From Carallia brachiata (lineage: Eukaryota > Streptophyta > Magnoliopsida > Malpighiales > Rhizophoraceae), in NCBI GenBank assembly GCA_021464245.1, contig JADCRB010000068.1:9900720-9964719 (forward strand): a DNA stretch of 64,000 bases, given 5' to 3'. A program made the translations under genes and the position numbers. A model generated the notes under the pieces. It was not told the DNA's origin, made no database searches, and saw only the letters and a list, made by a program, of their open reading frames with translations. Shown in pieces: positions 11,325 through 23,499 of the stretch (position 1 is its first letter; each line of letters starts with the position of its first letter).

Positions 11325-14114
11325 ATGGGATTTGTTGACAATGTACTCCGGACAGACTCTAAAAGGGTAGTGTCAGCCTTAACGCCTATGGGAAATGGTT
11401 ATTGTCGCCTCAGTCTGATCCGCCTAGATATAAGCGTCGAAGAGTTTCTGCTGTTCGAACTTTTCCTCTAGGGTGTGGACGGTTTGCCTCTAGGATTTTC
11501 GCACCAGGTGGGGAAGCGTTATCTGCTGATGCAGCCGCCAATTCAATGCAAGCTGCGAGTTCTGATGCAATCACGGAGGGTTCACTTATAGCTTGTGGAA
11601 TGAGTCTGGATTGCCAGCTGGTGAGTATGTTGCCAAGATTGGGTCCTGAGGAAATTAATCCTATGGAATCTGATGTAGAAGAGCGACAACTATCATTTAA
11701 TCTTTCAAATGGGATTGTACCAGTGAATGTGGGAGCTGAGAGGACATTGTTGCGAGAGGCAGTGGAGGCATTGAATGATGCAGGGACAGCTATGCCTATA
11801 AAAGCTTCTGAAAGGAAAACTGTTGATGCATCAAAAGATTTCCTTAAGGTGGATGCTAGTTGTCCATTGGAAGAAAATGTCCCAAGAAATTATCCCCAAC
11901 GAAGAAGAATTTCTGCTGTCAGGCACTTCCCACCTTTCTGTGGGAGAAATGCTCCACTCCTTGTTAGAGGAGAGCTCCCAAAATTGCCTGCTTTTACAGA
12001 TGCAAGGAATATCAGTGATGAGAAACTTTGTTGTGAAGAAAAGCCATGGCAAGAACCACTGAGAGAGACATTACAGGGAGATAGGAAACAACTGGGAGAA
12101 AATTTTAAAGATGCAAATGCTTACAACAGGACATTGAATGTCTCTCGACTGACTGGAAATAGAGTTCCAGCTGAATCTGATGGACCTGCTAATGAAGAAA
12201 CAAGGAATCAGATGGAATCTCGAGCTGCTTCTATTAAAGAGGAGGTGGTCCAAGTGGATGTACGAGACCAGAGCAACAAATATACCAGAGAGTGTATTCA
12301 AAATCATTCTAACCTTGGAGGCTTGGCTGCTGGTAAAGGGGAAAGCAAAGGGAAGAGGAATGACTTTGTATTGCTCAAACCATCAAAATCTGCTTTCAAG
12401 GAAAAGAAGAAGCAAGGCAACTTTGGAGGAGAAGATGCTAAAAAGAATTCTTCTTTGGAATGCGCTTACAAAAAAAGCTATGAAAATGGCAAATTCAAAT
12501 TAGTTAGAAGACCACCACATAATGTAGGGGCGAGCCTTCCACCTTTCCATCCTAACGGTTCAAGTGCTAAAGGTGATGTCAGGATTAAGGTCAGGGAAAC
12601 ATTGCGTCTTTTCCATGCCATCTGTAGGGAGCTCTTGCAGGAAGACGAATTAAAGGCAAAGGCGCATGGGAATGGTCATAGGAGGTATGATCTTCAGGCA
12701 GCAAAGATCCTAAAGGAGAAAGGTAAATATATCCACACTGGCAAGCAAATTATTGGATCTGTCCCAGGAGTTGAAGTTGGTGATGAGTTTCAATACAGGG
12801 TGGAGCTTAATATTGTTGGCGTTCATCGTCCAATTCAGGGTGGCATAGATTATTCGAACCAAGGTGGATATAGTCTTGCAACAAGTATTGTGGCATCTGG
12901 GGGCTATGATGATGATACAGACGACAAAAATGTCTTGATTTATTGGTCAAGGAGGGAACATGAACAATGGATTTAAAGAACCTGAAGACCAAGAGCTTAC
13001 ACGAGGTAATCGTGCTTTGAAAAATAGCAAGGATCAAAGAATCCTGTGAGAGTGATCCGTGGTGATACAAAAGTTTCTGATTCATGATTCAAGGGGCAAG
13101 ACATACATCTATGATGGCCTATATTTAGTAGAGAAGGTTTGGCAAGAGCTGGGACCACATGGTAAGCTGATTTATAAGTTTAAGTTGGTTCGCATTCCTG
13201 GTCAGCCAGAGCTCTCATGGAAAGTAGTGAAGAAGTCCAAGAAATCTCATCTACGTGAGGGTCTATGTTTTGAAGACATCTCCCAAGGGAAGGAGTCAAT
13301 TGCCATTTGTGCTGTGAACACCATTAACAATGCGAAGCCCCCACCATTTGAATATGTCCCTCACATGATATATCCTGCTTGGTGCCATCAGATTTCTCCG
13401 AAGGGTTGTGATTGTAATGGAGGATGCTTTGAATCCTGGAAGTGCTCTTGTGTGGCAAAGAATGGAGGAGAGTTCCCATATAATCATAATGGAGCTATAG
13501 TTGAATCAAAGCCCATAGTTTATGAGTGTGGCCCTTCTTGCAAGTGTCCTCCTTCTTGCTATAATAGAGTCAGCCAGCGCGGTATTAAATTTCAGCTTGA
13601 AATTTTTAAAACCGAATCAAGGGGATGGGGAGTGAGATCTTTAAATTCAATTCCTTCAGGAAGTTTTATCTGTGAGTATGCAGGAGAGCTTCTTGAAGAC
13701 AAGGAAGCAGAGCAAAGAACTGGCAATGATGAATATTTGTTCGACATTGGAAGTAACTGCAATGACAAACTCCTTTGTCATGGACCTTCGACCCTTATGC
13801 CTGAGGCGCGGTCAAATCCTTGTGAAATTCAGCAGGATGGTAGCTTCACCATTGACGCAGCTAGGCAGGGCAATGTGGGGAGATTCATCAACCATAGTTG
13901 TTCCCCTAATCTTTATGCCCAGAATGTTTTGTATGATCACGAGGATACGAGAATGCCTCACATAATGCTGTTTGCTGCTGAGAACATTCCTCCATTGCAA
14001 GAATTGGCTTACCATTATAATTATATGATAGATCAAGTCTTTGATTCAGATGGCAATATAAAGAAGAAGAGCTGCTATTGTGGCTCCTCCGTATGCACTG
14101 GTAGGATGTATTGA
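11325..14114 (+). pseudogene. SUVH5/6-like histone H3K9 methyltransferase, four frame breaks
   Basis: Intact SUVH5/6 proteins bind methylated DNA through an SRA (YDG) domain and methylate H3K9 through pre-SET, SET and post-SET domains. Here the ATG at 11325 (MGFVDNVLRTDSKRV) leaves frame near 11400. The main N-terminal frame (about 11402-12943) has the family motif RRRVSAVRTFPLGCGRFA, echoed downstream by RRISAVRHFPPFCGR, and then the first half of SRA (GVEVGDEFQYR, GVHRPIQGGIDY). Three more breaks follow: 2 bases lost near 12944, 1 base lost near 13035, and a 7-bp tandem duplication GATTCAT at 13079-13091. Then come RGKTYIYDG, the pre-SET cysteines, SET (GRFINHSCSPNL) and post-SET (CYCGSSVCTGRMY, stop at 14114). 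LAYHYNY has His where Arabidopsis SUVH5 has Asp. The coding part is otherwise intronless, as expected. As read, translation gives only a 48-residue peptide. Confidence 0.88.
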
Positions 14115-14438
14115 GGCCGGCTAGGAGCAGGAATTGCATCCGGAAGAAGCAAAGCAATTGTGTTTTGCTGCTGTAACGCAATTGTATTTTGCTGCTGCAA
14201 CTTAGCTTTCTGGATACGGAATGTTGCATATCTATCTGTTGTATCAGTGATTCATTCTATGTCTCACATGCCCTTTCGTATGCTACTGCTTTGCTTTTTC
14301 CTCCCTTCTTCAGCAGCCCTTTCTTTCAAAACCCTTTTCGTGCTGTCACAATGGGCCAATTGCAAGAAAAGAGATTACTGAGTGTGTGTGGCCATTACTG
14401 AAGCTCATGCACAGATATAATATACTACTGTGATGCGG

Positions 14439-14441
<3 letters not shown>

Positions 14442-14473
<32 letters not shown>
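14442..14473. repeat. (CT)16 microsatellite
   Basis: A continuous CT run about 330 bp after the SUVH-like stop codon. Confidence 0.95.
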
Positions 14474-14477
<4 letters not shown>

Positions 14478-16473
14478 CGTGCGCTTTTGTTTAATGTACA
14501 GGAGGGAAACTCACTTTCACAAGTTCTTAACAGGTTAGCGTGTTTATTATTCTTGCCATCACACATGTCGTATTTCTGCTGCTTGATCTTTTCTCTAGTT
14601 TCTATGAAGATCTCTAAATTGGTGGTTTGCTGCCCATAACTGCATTACATTTTTTTTTCCACCTACATTCTTGCGAGTCTAATTCTCCGGTTTCTGAAAA
14701 TGGCATAAACTTGCATGCTCTACGGTCTATGTTTGCTTGCCTCAAGGAATACATGCCCTTGATCTTTGGCTAGTCCATTTAACGGGGCAAAACACACGGG
14801 TGCAATTTGGGTGCCAATAATTTCCAGATTTATGCTTTCTGATTCGATGAATGACAAAGCCTTCCTACATGCATTTTGTTTTTTAAGTAATTTGCTTGCT
14901 TGGTGGTAGCAGAGGTTTCCCTTCTAGGGACACTGCAAGAAGCCATTTGACGTCAGTGGACGTTTGGGTCTAAGCCAAGTGGTTTCAAAAGTCACCATTC
15001 CGACCAATCATCTTTTTTTCATTATAAAAAAAGCATCACAAGAATGTATTGTAACTGAGATCAAAATATTTTCTTTTAAATACCACATTTAACCATCTCT
15101 ATACAAATAAATTTGGCATAAATGTTAATTTACTCAAAATTTTTGGATGTTTATTAATTTTTATTCATAACATTTTTTTTTGTAAAAATCGGTACAAAAA
15201 ATTTTCTCCGTCGCATAATTATACTCAACCGTTAATCTTTCCGTCAATTATACTGACGTAGCAACTGACAGAGTACCACGTCAGCATAATAATGACGTGG
15301 CATGTGTTACGTCATTTTAAGTTGATAACGTGTTATTTTTTATTTTTTAAAAATTTTAAAAAAATTTCAAAATATATTAATATTTAATAAAAAATAAACT
15401 CAAGTTAATTTTTTAATAAAAAATTACTCAATTTAATAAAAAATTTAAAATAAAAATAGTTATCCGAAAGGTTTTAAATTTGAAAAATTTTGATTTTATT
15501 AAGTAAAATTAATTTTAGAAGAATTTCAATTTAAAAATTTTTAATTTTATTTAATAAAATTGATTTTTAATTCAGTTCTTTTTTTAATTTTTCATTAAAT
15601 TAAATTTTTGTATTGAAAGAATAAATTCAATTTATTTTTAATTAAATATCAATATATTTTAAAATCTTAAAAAAATAAAAGAGTTTTATATCATCAATTG
15701 AGATGACGTGATAGATATCACGTCATCACTGTGCTGACGTGACAGAGACCACGTCATCAGTTTTGCTGACATGGCATCGGTCACGCCATCAACTTTGTTG
15801 ACGTGACGCTTCTTCAATTATCACGTCAGCATAATTGACAAAAAAAATTAATGATTGGGTATAATTGTGCGACAGAGAAAATCTTTTATACTAATTTTCA
15901 TAAAAAAAAATATTATAAATAAAAATCAATAAAAAACTTTAAATTTTAAACAAAATTGACCTTTATGTCAACAAATTTACCACTCAAATCTCCTCTATAA
16001 TTCATGCGGCATATTCTAAATCTAAAATTGACTCTTGAACCAAATCCAATCATTTTTTATGCCAGGAAATTGTAAACCAAATAACTTCACAAGTCTCTTT
16101 ATCACTCTCCCTCAATTAATTATTGGTCATAATGCATAATTAATCATTTCTTATAAATTTAATGAGTAACATGGAATAAGCAAGCTAGCTATTTTTTCAG
16201 TAGGCTCATTTTGTCGCGGAATAAAATAATTTTTCTCTTTCCGTAATTTTTTTTTAAAATTTTTTTTCAGAGATTTAAGGCTTTAGAGAAGACCACTGGT
16301 TGTCCAAGCTAGTTATTCTGTGACTACGAGGGAGGAGAAAGGGAGGAAGCGCCGGCCACCACAACAATTGACAGTCCGACCTGTAATTTGTAACGCACGC
16401 AAAAATTCCCCAATAAAAACGAAGACAATAAATTTGAAACGAAACCAAAAAGAAAAAAAAGGAGAAACAAAGG
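14474..16473. other. Intergenic between the SUVH-like and SWIB genes
   Basis: The first 500 bp are probably SUVH 3' flank. From about 15105 to 15985 the stretch is filled by the foldback element listed separately. The last 300 bp include the CT/GA-mixed promoter and 5' UTR of the SWIB gene. No other coding region is seen. Confidence 0.5.
15105..15985. mobile_element. Foldback element with long inverted arms and clustered ACGT motifs
   Basis: The left arm (about 15105-15335) matches the reverse complement of the right arm (about 15700-15985). AATTTTCTCCGTCGCATAAT at about 15200 on the left is mirrored by TTGTGCGACAGAGAAAAT at about 15865 on the right, and CGTCAATTATACTGACGTAG is mirrored by CACGTCAGCATAATTGAC. 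Both arms hold many TGACGTGG/CCACGTCA-type motifs, and the core is almost pure A/T. No coding capacity is seen. Long arms suggest a Mutator-like or foldback MITE. The exact ends and a target duplication could not be fixed. Confidence 0.75.
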
Positions 16474-17041
16474 ATGTCGTCGGCGGCGGCAGCAGCAAGA
16501 ATGGGGGCTGGAATGGGGAAGGCGAAGGGGAAGAGAGCGGCGGCGGCGGCGGCGGTGAAGAGAGCAGCGTACGCTGCAAAGGGAAGCGTAGTGAATGCCC
16601 AGGTAAAGGCGAAACAAACGCCGCCGTCTTCTTCCAACCTCGGGAGGTTCCTCGGCATCCCTCCTCCCCTGCGCTCCGACGTCTTCAAACTCATCTCCAG
16701 ATTTGTCAAGCTCAACAACCGCCAGGTACCCTCTCCTTTTCCTTTCTTTTTTTTGGGTAAATTTTTATTGTGATGTTTTTAATCATCGTCTTCCAAGTGT
16801 TTGTTAAATGGTCTCAATGGGAAGTGTGTGAAAATTTTGCTGCATTATTTTCTTGGGAGAGATTGAATCAATAATCCTTATATGTGTATTGTTGTTGTCC
16901 TTTTGGGGATCGTAGAATCCTGGGATGAAGAAAGACTCTCTTACGGAGGAGAAAGTGATGACGGTGCTTAAAGACAAAGAAAAAGTTGGGATCCCTGAGA
17001 TTGCCAAGTTGCTTTCCCAACAATTTACCAAACGATATTGA
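16474..17041 (+). CDS. SWIB/MDM2-domain protein (125 aa, two exons)
   Basis: Exon 1 is 16474-16725 (84 codons, donor CAG|GTACCC). Exon 2 is 16916-17041 (41 codons plus TGA, acceptor ATCGTAG). Joined in phase 0 the protein has an Ala/Lys-rich N-terminus (residues 1-45, including a GCG-repeat run of alanines), then a compact SWIB fold: LGRFLGIPPPLRSDVFKLI, FVKLNNRQNPGMKKDSLTEE and KVGIPEIAKLLSQQF. This matches the plant stand-alone SWIB pattern (FLG..SR..v.K.iW.YIk.nnLQnP..K..i; KDKVGfLEI.KLLS.HF), although the usual Trp is replaced. Such proteins are linked to chromatin or to organelle nucleoids. The basic Ala-rich N-terminus could be an organelle transit peptide. Both splice sites are good and the length fits the family. 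Confidence 0.87.
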
Positions 17042-19194
17042 ACAACTGACTACCTCCAATATCACAAATCTCAATCTCAAGTCTCAATTCTTATTGTTTT
17101 TAATTTTCCTGAACCATTTTCATTTTTGTTTCGATGATTTTTTGAGTTTGGAATGCCTTTGAACTAGAGAACATTACGAAGCATGCAGCTTAGTGATCCA
17201 TATTACAGATGCTCGTTAGGTCATTGGAAACATGTTTCATCTTGTTCTTTGCAAGGTTGTTCGATAAGTTTCATTGAGGATTGCATGAAACATTCCATAG
17301 ATAGACATAATTGATCGGTTCAAAAGAGAAAATCACGCGGGGAATGGAAGAACTGATTTCGAGAATGATTGATAGAGATGAAGAATGCAGTTATAGAGAG
17401 AAAATAAGGGGAAAACAGAGTGTAGAACTTTGAGCGAGGAAGATGGAGAGCTTGAGTAGCTTCTCAGAAGAGGTTTAGTCATTGATCATGCATGATTGCT
17501 TCCTCCTAATCAAGCTTTATACACACCGATATATATGCGTTGCATAAGCAATTCTTAAGATGAGCAGTTCTTGCCGTGATTTAGGTGCTTTTGTGACTAA
17601 ATTATTCCATGTTCCCACCATTTAATTTATGTTAACAATTGGAATCCAACATGTTAAAACTGAGTACTTTTAATTTCTTGTATAAGCAACTACTGTGGCG
17701 TATTTCTCTTTTAAGTTATTTTGAGGTTGAAGGACTAGGTTGCTAGGTGCATAGACGAGGGAATTTCTGCCCACCAACTGATTTTGCACCAATTTTTATG
17801 AGTTGTTTTAAAGACCTTTTGGTTTTGAGCAATGAGACAACTAGACAAGGTTGAAATCTTAAATACTAAGTGTTACAACAAAATTTAATTGAAGAAAATT
17901 GTGAGCTTTGGTCAATTTAATGTGATTGAACCCTTAATAGTGTAGACAAATGTTTGATTTTGGAATCATGCTAAGTAATGTTTTGCCAATTGCTTAGTCC
18001 TAGTATATATGGCTTCCCCTTTTTTTTTTTTTTGATCTTACCTTCCAGTATATTTTTGTTACCAACCAATAATCAGTACTTTATGATTGACAGGGAGTGA
18101 CTCGTAGTTAAAATTTTATTGGTTGACGGATGATAATACTGTTAGTGTTTGCTGAAAGCAAAAAATATACTTAAATATTCTGGCTTTAACTGAGGTTGTA
18201 AAGCAAACCTAGTCCTTAGAACTTGCCAGGCGTACCAGAATCCTAGTTGCATCTTCAAATGGTTCCTAGGAGTGAATTGAAGCTTGCAAATCATCCCGGT
18301 TGCATAGGCTCAAAATAAAAAAACCAATTGTAATTTTCCCGCATTGGAGAGGTTTACAAAAAGGATTTCTGACCAGAAAGTCGGGTGAATGATTTGATAT
18401 CATTGCTCATGAATTTCGACCATAACAAGCATCATCATGATGAACAATTGGGAAGGAATAAAGTTTTATGTCCCTGATGCGGGCATGGGGAATCTCTGTT
18501 AAAGCCAAGTATGAGTTGGCTATCATGAAGAAGAATTTTGAGATGCATGAAAATTAATGAGGCGTCTCAGTACATAAAATAGCAACATATCGAAGAAATA
18601 TCACTCAAATTGAAAATACATTTGTACTCTGAATTACATGATGCCACAAACATGTTTGTTGCATGCGTAACAACCACCGAGGCACAACCATAGGGTGCCT
18701 TGAGAATGTGTAATGAACATCAACTGAATGTCAACAGGGACTTGCACTGACTTCGGCACAATTGTTCGCCTGGCTATTTGCCCGTTCAACGGCATGGGTA
18801 CACTTCTCATTTGATCCACCCCATGGCAAATTACAATTCCTAGGTATAGGAGGAAACGATAGAAAGCATTAACGCAAGTATAGAATCACAATCTCTGCAG
18901 GCGCATCGGGAGAGAGACAAGTGAGGGAGTTTTGAGAGAGTGACTGCCATGTTATCAACTTATCCCCATAATGTGCTTATTAGTTTGAGTAGAGGGCCCT
19001 AAACACTTTAAGTAAATGGTAGAAAGGGAGCACTTGTTGCCCACTAGCAACTAATACAACCCGAAATTTATTGTGTGAAAAAAAAAAAAAGGGAACAAAA
19101 GGCATTTTAATCATCATATATCCTCTATATGACGTAACTTGAAATTGCCACTTACATATGACGCCTAATCACGGAGGAGCGAGGATGTCTACAG
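17042..19194. other. Intergenic between convergent SWIB and CLPR4 genes
   Basis: About 2.1 kb with poly-T and poly-A runs. The 18634-18819 minus-strand frame (61 codons, Cys-rich end) lies 375 bp beyond the CLPR4 stop and is not recognised. I see no supported gene here. Confidence 0.45.
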
Positions 19195-22100
19195 TCATAT
19201 AAGTTGTGCCTTTTTAAGGTCTGAAACAACTCCACGGTCTTCAGTGCTCCTTTCATTGTATATTACCTGCAAAGAAATCCGCAAAGATTGTTACACAGCA
19301 AAGCAATAACACAACCAAAAATAGTTTGACAGCGGTACCTTGTCTATGATGCCATATTCAACAGCCTCAGTTGGGCTAAAATATTTTGGGCGACTCATGT
19401 CGGCTTCAATTTGCTCAGGTGATTTCCCAACATGCTTTGCAAATAGGTTGACCTGGAAACGAAATTGATGCCACAAAATCAAGATCAAGAGTTGTTGAAT
19501 TAGTTAGTGCTGAAGTAAGAAAGGAAAACAAAATTTGTTATGAACTTCTGCATTTTCATAGATGTTAAGAGATTTGTGGGGTGAATCTAATGTAGGCTGT
19601 ACTGGAAAGTTGTCAAAATATTTTGCCAACGGTAGCTGAAAAAAAAAAATGTCAACTTCTAGTAAGCCTAAAGCCAAGAATGAAACGGCTGAAAACCTGT
19701 AACCAAAATCCTATTGCAAAAGTGTTGACATACCAATTCTGCCTTCACATTCTTCACTTCTCTTCTGGCAATGTCTACATCTGTTGCTTGACCTTGAAAT
19801 CTCCCGATTGGCTGCAGGTTGGCAGACAAAAGATATAGTAACTTTCATGCATCAAATGTGTGCTGATTGCAGCCACCCCAAAAAACTCAAAAGATACTAA
19901 AAGATGGAATATATCAGAACACCAGACTACGGTAAAGAAAAAACCTGCTTCATCATGATGGTTGATGAGGGTAAAGCAGACCGGTTTCCCGTTGAACCAG
20001 CAGCCAATAGTAAGGCTGCTTCTCCCCAGGCATTACCAACACAAAGAGTGAATATTGGAGGCTTGACATACCTGTATTTCAAATTTGCAACAGATCAATA
20101 AGAACAAGAATACAAAATAGAATCTTTTAGTTGTAAACATCAAAAAGCAAGACGTATAAATAGATCAGAAGGCCATCAGTATGCTATATGTTTGACAGCA
20201 CAAGTATTATGCTCAGTTCAGTCCCTTGGGCAAGTAGGCTTTAAAAAAAGCTGAAAATCCATTTACCCTCCTCTGCCCTCACCGGCAACAAAGGAAAGCC
20301 AGTGCATACATGTGAATGCCATATGTAATGAATTCACAATGTATACATACAAACACACACATAAATAGGAACAAAGAGCAACTTGGGATCCAATATCTAT
20401 ATGGTGACTAGCATATGTACACATGCTTGCATAGATACATACAAACACACACAAATTGACAGGGAGGGGGGAGAGAGAATAGATTGGGATCTAGTCTCCA
20501 AGTTAGTGCAAGTCCTAAACACGATAAAAGGGTGCCTTAAGACAGCAGCCGATAGAAGAACGATTTTTAAGCAAAAGCACAAAAAAATTGCTAATGAGCT
20601 CAAGAAACAAAGAGAGGGAAAATGGTAAAGGAAAGTTCTTGTTTATAATTATGATAATGTCAAGATGGAAAATTTGAATGCTTGGCAGAATTGTACAGAA
20701 AAAAGGCACTACGAAGAAGGCACAAAGTTTTATGACCCCATAACGTCATAGACCGCGAAAGCCTCTGTCTCGTAACCCAGCTTTTCGCCACCCTGAAAAA
20801 AAGAGGAAATTGCATCAGCAGCATATATACTTATAGGCACATTGAACACCAAAATCTTACTCGCGCAACATGCACCAATAGCCTAATATCGCTAAAACAA
20901 AACTTGCAACACCTCCAAGCTGCAACATGCTAAAGATCGAGACCTAGTCGAGGCAATGTCAGTCGGGAGGAGTATTTTTAACTCTTTAAATGCATTTGAA
21001 TTGATTGATTCAACATGACATATACATATTTAAACTTGTTTCCTTCGGAATTGTCTGTGTGATGTTCTACAATCCTTTTATAGATTTCCAGGAAATGTTA
21101 ATATTTCATTCATCAAAAAAAGAAAAAACAAAAGAAATGATTTCACTTCCTGGGGTTCTAAGCATAAATAAAAACTCCAGAAAAGATGCTACACCAGGCC
21201 ACCATCATGACTATCAGTCCCCAGTCTCCACAAATATTCTGTTTCCAACTTTGAAAAGTAATGTCACCATATAGAACCAGCATGCAAAATCCCAATAAAG
21301 TTCGTGGGTGCACAAGAGTGGACGAAAGCTAGAAAAATGGAGACAATAGACACCCTGCCATGTATTGCTAAAACGGGGGAAAAAAAGTGATAAACATTTG
21401 ACCTTTGTTGTCCCAGTGGAGTTATGTACAGGTAAATAGGTTTCTCTTCATCTTCATACTGAAGATAAAGAAATTCTGCCAGTATTAACTCTGTGACAGA
21501 TGGGACAAGAGACATTCCCAAGTAGACAATCCGATTCTTGAACAAGTATGACGCCAAGTCAGGAGGAGGTTGCTCCCATGCACTTCCCCTAGTATAAGGA
21601 ATAACCTGACAACAAAATTATCACGCATAAACAGAAAGTATGATTTAGAACAAGCTCCCGAAATCACAAACTTGTAAATCCTCATTCAGTGACAAGCTTA
21701 AAGGAACGTAAAAACTATCCAATTACGACATACAAGTTCAGTTCATTTACAGTTAGTGATTAATTCCATAACAGCATAAAAGTACTCCCTTTAACTCTGC
21801 AAGCATCGACCTTGTGTTTGCATTACCCGTTCCGAACCGCGATAAGGGAGGAGGGTTACATTAGGTTAGCGGCCCACGTAAAACTAGCCAAATCCTTATA
21901 AAGGAATTCACATTAACCTCTATATCCCATTGCAAGTTTCATACTACATACAAATCTTCAGACACCTTATTCTAATTTCATGTCACTCAAAATTTGTAAA
22001 CATCCCCCTTCAAATAACCAAAGCTTGAGCCTTTCAAAACATTCAAAACTGGCATTTAGAGGCAAAAAAAAGGGAGTGAATTGAATAGATACCATAGTGA

Positions 22101-22368
22101 CAACGCTTCTTTTGCCTTTGGAACTGGAAATCAGCACCGGATTGAGGCACTCTGGTCGGAGCTTAGTGCCGGAGAAGTCTCCGGTGACGCTGCCGCCGGC
22201 GGAGAATGGACAGAAGAGGCTTGTTGAGAGAGAGGATTTAGGGGGAGGCGACAAGGAACAGAAAGTTAGGGTTCGGTTATGGCTTGTCCTCCGAGAGGAG
22301 GCCAGCGGCGACGCTAGCATGCGGCGGTGGAGCCCGACGGCAGACGCCGTTGCGGTTGCGACCTCCAT
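19195..22368 (-). CDS. CLPR4: Plastid Clp protease subunit ClpR4, seven exons, one base missing in exon 2
   Basis: Exons in transcript order: 22368-22093, 21605-21403, 20792-20737, 20071-19945, 19811-19734, 19452-19339 and 19266-19195 (TGA at 19195-19197). Exon 1 encodes MEVATATASAV and a Ser/Arg-rich plastid transit peptide ending VVTM. Exon 2 gives the conserved PPPDLASYLFKNRIVYLG and EFLYLQYEDEEKPIYLYI. Later exons give GEKLGYETEAFAVYDVM, FTLCVGNAWGEAALLL, FQGQATDVDIARRE, GKSPEQIEADMSRPKYFSP and VVSDLKKAQLI. ClpR proteins are catalytically inactive ClpP paralogues in the stromal ClpPR core: GNAWGEA replaces the ClpP GxASSMG serine motif. Exon phases all fit a 308-residue product, close to the Arabidopsis length, except that exon 2 is 203 bp where 204 is needed. 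An A is missing in ATA(A)AC near 21423, just after LYI. As read, this truncates the protein in exon 2. Confidence 0.95.
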
Positions 22369-23499
22369 TTGACGGCAGCAACGCAAGTGAGGTGGCGAGA
22401 CAGGAAGTCAGTCGGCGAAGAGCCGTAAAAGAGGAGAAAAGAGGGGTTTGGCAAAAGACCCCAGTTTTCTTAATGGGCTTTGCCTAATGTTGCTTTGGGC
22501 TCACGATTGGGCCACCTACATGTGAAAGCCCACAACAAATATCAATGGGCCAGGGTCTTACGTCCCTGGACTCAGGCAAAGGGGAAAAGAAAAGAGCAAA
22601 TTGTTGCAGGCTCCTTTTTAAAAAAACACTCACATTCTCAATCTTTTTGGGCTCATCTGAGAGGGATGTTCCGAAATCCCAAGGAGCAGGAAAATCTGAC
22701 TGTTCAACTTGTGAATTGAGTACCTCTGAGTGTCGTAATTCAACAGTAATGCATTGAATATATGGATTCTGAGGTTTTAGGTTTGAGTGTACCGGGACAC
22801 ATAATGAGGCTCAATCTAAACATCTTCTCAATATGAGCTGTGCCATGATCATCCGGACCATCTGTATTATGAGGAAGAAGGGTCAATATTCTTTAACGAG
22901 ACTATTGAGACATCGGTCTTGTTCTCCTTTTTTTTTTTGACAAAAAAATAAAAACTTGTGAATTAAGTCGTGACTGATGGCCAATATTGCTCGTACTCTT
23001 GACCAGGGGTTTCATATGGTCAATCAACCTCCACCAGGGGCTTTTCCATTGTTAAAACAAGACAAAACTGAGGTGCAATGGGGTGAGATAGTTGATTTGC
23101 TTGAATTATTTTTGTAATTGGCATTGAGGCTTCCTTTATTTACCAAAAAAAATAAAAAATAAGTCATGAATGACAAAAAAATGACATTGGCAACTATTTT
23201 CTTTAAAACCTTCCATCAAGCATAAAGTTTGTGTTAGAGGAAACATCCTTCATGAATAGAGTTTAAAGGCGGGATCCCTGGAAACTCAAACAAAAGATAA
23301 AGAGCGAACTAAAGTAGATGAATTATGTGAGTCCTATGAAAATACATGAGTAGCTTAATCAAGTAAGAATTGATTTCAAACTACTTATTTTGGTTATAGT
23401 TTTTCTATAATTTTGACATTAATAACCCTAATTAATTCAAATTAGCTATTTTTATGAAAATAAAAAAATTATTATGTAAATTATTAAATATAAAAGGGG
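22369..23499. other. CLPR4 promoter and upstream intergenic DNA
   Basis: Divergent from everything to its right. The first 200 bp are GC-richer, as expected of a 5' UTR or promoter. The frames at 22284-22757 are overlaps of the CLPR4 5' end and its flank. No gene is recognised. Confidence 0.5.

Noticed and set aside
16320..16760. 146-codon plus-strand frame and minus-strand frames over the SWIB exon
   Set aside because: Shadows of the Ala/GCG-rich SWIB exon 1; the frame starting at 16474 joins a conserved second exon.
18634..18819. 61-codon Cys-rich minus-strand frame
   Set aside because: Neighbouring frames look equally protein-like, there is no start context, and it lies in the CLPR4 3' flank.
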